From assembly GCA_030598525.1 (NCBI GenBank), contig JAUVPT010000114.1, positions 1 through 5,900 on the forward strand: a DNA stretch of 5,900 bases, read 5' to 3'. The notes beneath the pieces are model-generated. The model was not told where the DNA came from. It did no database searches and saw only the letters and a program-made list of their open reading frames with translations. This stretch comes from Gemmatimonadota bacterium (GTDB lineage: Bacteria > Gemmatimonadota > Gemmatimonadetes > Palauibacterales > Palauibacteraceae). A program made the translations under genes and the position numbers. Shown here one piece after another: positions 5,391 to 5,900 of this stretch (the first letter of the stretch is position 1; each line of letters starts with the position of its first letter).

Positions 5391-5394
5391 AAGA
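5381..5394. promoter_or_regulatory. Inverted repeat over the AbrB-type start codon (candidate operator)
   Basis: TCTTA (5381-5385) and TAAGA (5390-5394) form a perfect 5-bp inverted repeat with a 4-base spacer, spanning the ATG. It repeats the CTTACT/TAAGAC words of the stronger palindrome at 5401-5416; the centres are 21 bases apart, close to two helical turns. Confidence 0.4.
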
Positions 5395-5400
5395 CCTCCT

Positions 5401-5416
5401 GTCTTACTGGTAAGAC
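5401..5416. promoter_or_regulatory. Perfect palindrome at the AbrB-type gene promoter (candidate operator)
   Basis: GTCTTAC-TG-GTAAGAC is a perfect 7-bp inverted repeat around two bases, directly upstream of the SD of the AbrB-type gene and overlapping its predicted -10. This is where an autorepressing antitoxin would bind. Confidence 0.6.
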
Positions 5417-5441
5417 TACCGTCGAAGAGCAGGAAGGTCAA
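5413..5441 (-). promoter_or_regulatory. Predicted promoter of the AbrB-type gene
   Basis: On the minus strand, -35 TTGACC (5441-5436, 5 of 6 to consensus) is followed after exactly 17 bases by TAGTCT (5418-5413, 3 of 6). The -10 is weak but overlaps the palindrome at 5401-5416, as expected of a repressible promoter. The rest of the gap up to 5548 shows nothing further that I can support apart from a GC palindrome. Confidence 0.4.
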
Positions 5442-5532
5442 TCGCGTCTCCAGGCTGCGTGGCGAGTTCGATCGATGAACAGGACTCTCGACAGACTGAT
5501 GTCGGATATCAACCGTGCGTCATCTGTCTGAC

Positions 5533-5546
5533 GGGCGGGCCCGCCC
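5533..5546. terminator. GC palindrome after the SLC13 gene, weak terminator candidate
   Basis: GGGCGGGCCCGCCC is perfectly self-complementary and lies 2 bases beyond the SLC13 stop codon on the minus strand. As RNA it could fold with a 5-bp stem and 4-base loop. No T-run follows, so termination is only a possibility. Confidence 0.3.
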
Positions 5547-5548
5547 CC

Positions 5549-5900
5549 TCACACCCCGAACACCAGCGGCAGCAGCAGCCTCGACGCGACCGTGATCAGA
5601 ATTGTGAACAGCAGGTTGATCCACACGCCGGCGCGGACCATGTCGGTGATCTCGATCGCGCCGCTCCCGTAGACGATCGCGTTCGGCGGCGTCGCGGCGG
5701 GCAGCATGAACGCGCCGCTCGCCGCGAGGGCGGCCGGGACGGCCAGCACCAGCGGGTCCTGTCCGATCGCCAGCGCCAGGGCGCCGAGCACGGGCAGGAA
5801 GGTCGCGGCCGTGGCCGTGTTGCTGGTCAGCTCGGTGAGCAGGATGACCAGGGCCACGATCGTCGCGACCAGCAGCACCAGCGGCCAGTGCGCGATCGAC
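5549..5900 (-). CDS. SLC13/DASS-type (INDY-like) sodium-coupled anion transporter, C-terminal part (partial)
   Basis: The minus-strand frame is open from the window edge to a TGA at 5551-5549 and gives the last 116 residues; the start lies outside the window. The frame continues upstream of the GTG at 5878, so that codon is internal. SLC13/DASS carriers import di- and tricarboxylates or sulfate with Na+. Seen here: LLTELTSNTATAATFLPVL, with the second-repeat SNT signature (fragment residues 26-28), then AFMLPAATPPNAIVYGSG (64-80), whose PPNAI segment lies near the sodium site in solved relatives, and a last helix WINLLFTILITVASRLLLP. The 88 residues after SNT match the normal distance to the C-terminus, so this end is complete. 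Substrate cannot be read from this part. It is transcribed toward the AbrB-type gene, 158 bases away. Confidence 0.9.
   Translation of the reverse strand, partial: SIAHWPLVLLVATIVALVILLTELTSNTATAATFLPVLGALALAIGQDPLVLAVPAALAASGAFMLPAATPPNAIVYGSGAIEITDMVRAGVWINLLFTILITVASRLLLPLVFGV

Noticed and set aside
5391..5441. N-terminal extension of the AbrB-type protein from a TTG codon
   Set aside because: The added 17 residues lie over the predicted promoter and palindrome, and the ATG at 5390 has an ideal SD and matches the family start.
1..5900. Search for CRISPR arrays, tRNA, rRNA, transposases or phage genes
   Set aside because: No spaced direct repeats, tRNA-like folds, transposase motifs or long terminal inverted repeats were seen.

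Overview
This window is GC-rich bacterial chromosome. It has no rRNA, tRNA, CRISPR array or insertion sequence that I can see. Two predicted Sec-exported proteins, one with a domain resembling the periplasmic g-type lysozyme inhibitor PliG, point to a Gram-negative (diderm) organism. HigBA, an AbrB-type regulator, a DedA protein and an SLC13 carrier are too widespread to name a phylum, so no taxon is assigned.

Layout. Bases 1-4437 carry genes on the + strand: the 3' end of a small membrane protein (1-189), a secreted PliG-like two-domain protein (234-1001), a secreted protein of unknown function with a long basic Ser/Arg/Ala tail (1081-1989), a strong hairpin terminator (2037-2062), a DedA/VTT-domain membrane protein (2133-2843) and a divergent gamma-glutamyltransferase-fold enzyme without a signal peptide (2899-4437). 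The first three genes look like one envelope-related transcription unit. The DedA and GGT-like genes may form a second one (55-bp gap).

Bases 4454-5900 carry genes on the - strand, convergent with the first block: higA (4454-4753), higB (4763-5044), an AbrB/MazE-type antitoxin-like regulator with no toxin of its own next to it (5127-5390), and the 3' end of an SLC13/DASS transporter (5549-5900). In transcription order the small-gene cluster is abrB-type gene, higB, higA. HigB is a RelE-fold mRNA-cleaving toxin that HigA neutralises. Both promoters in this cluster contain adjacent perfect inverted repeats that look like autoregulatory operators. The higB promoter places its start point almost on the GTG start codon, which suggests a leaderless transcript.

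Most interesting points: the GGT-like enzyme keeps the catalytic Thr but seems to have lost the residues that hold the gamma-glutamyl group; the two operator pairs and the leaderless layout in the toxin-antitoxin cluster; an orphan AbrB-type antitoxin; and a hairpin that buries the ribosome-binding site of the gene at 1081. I see no clear evidence of a wholly new multi-gene system.
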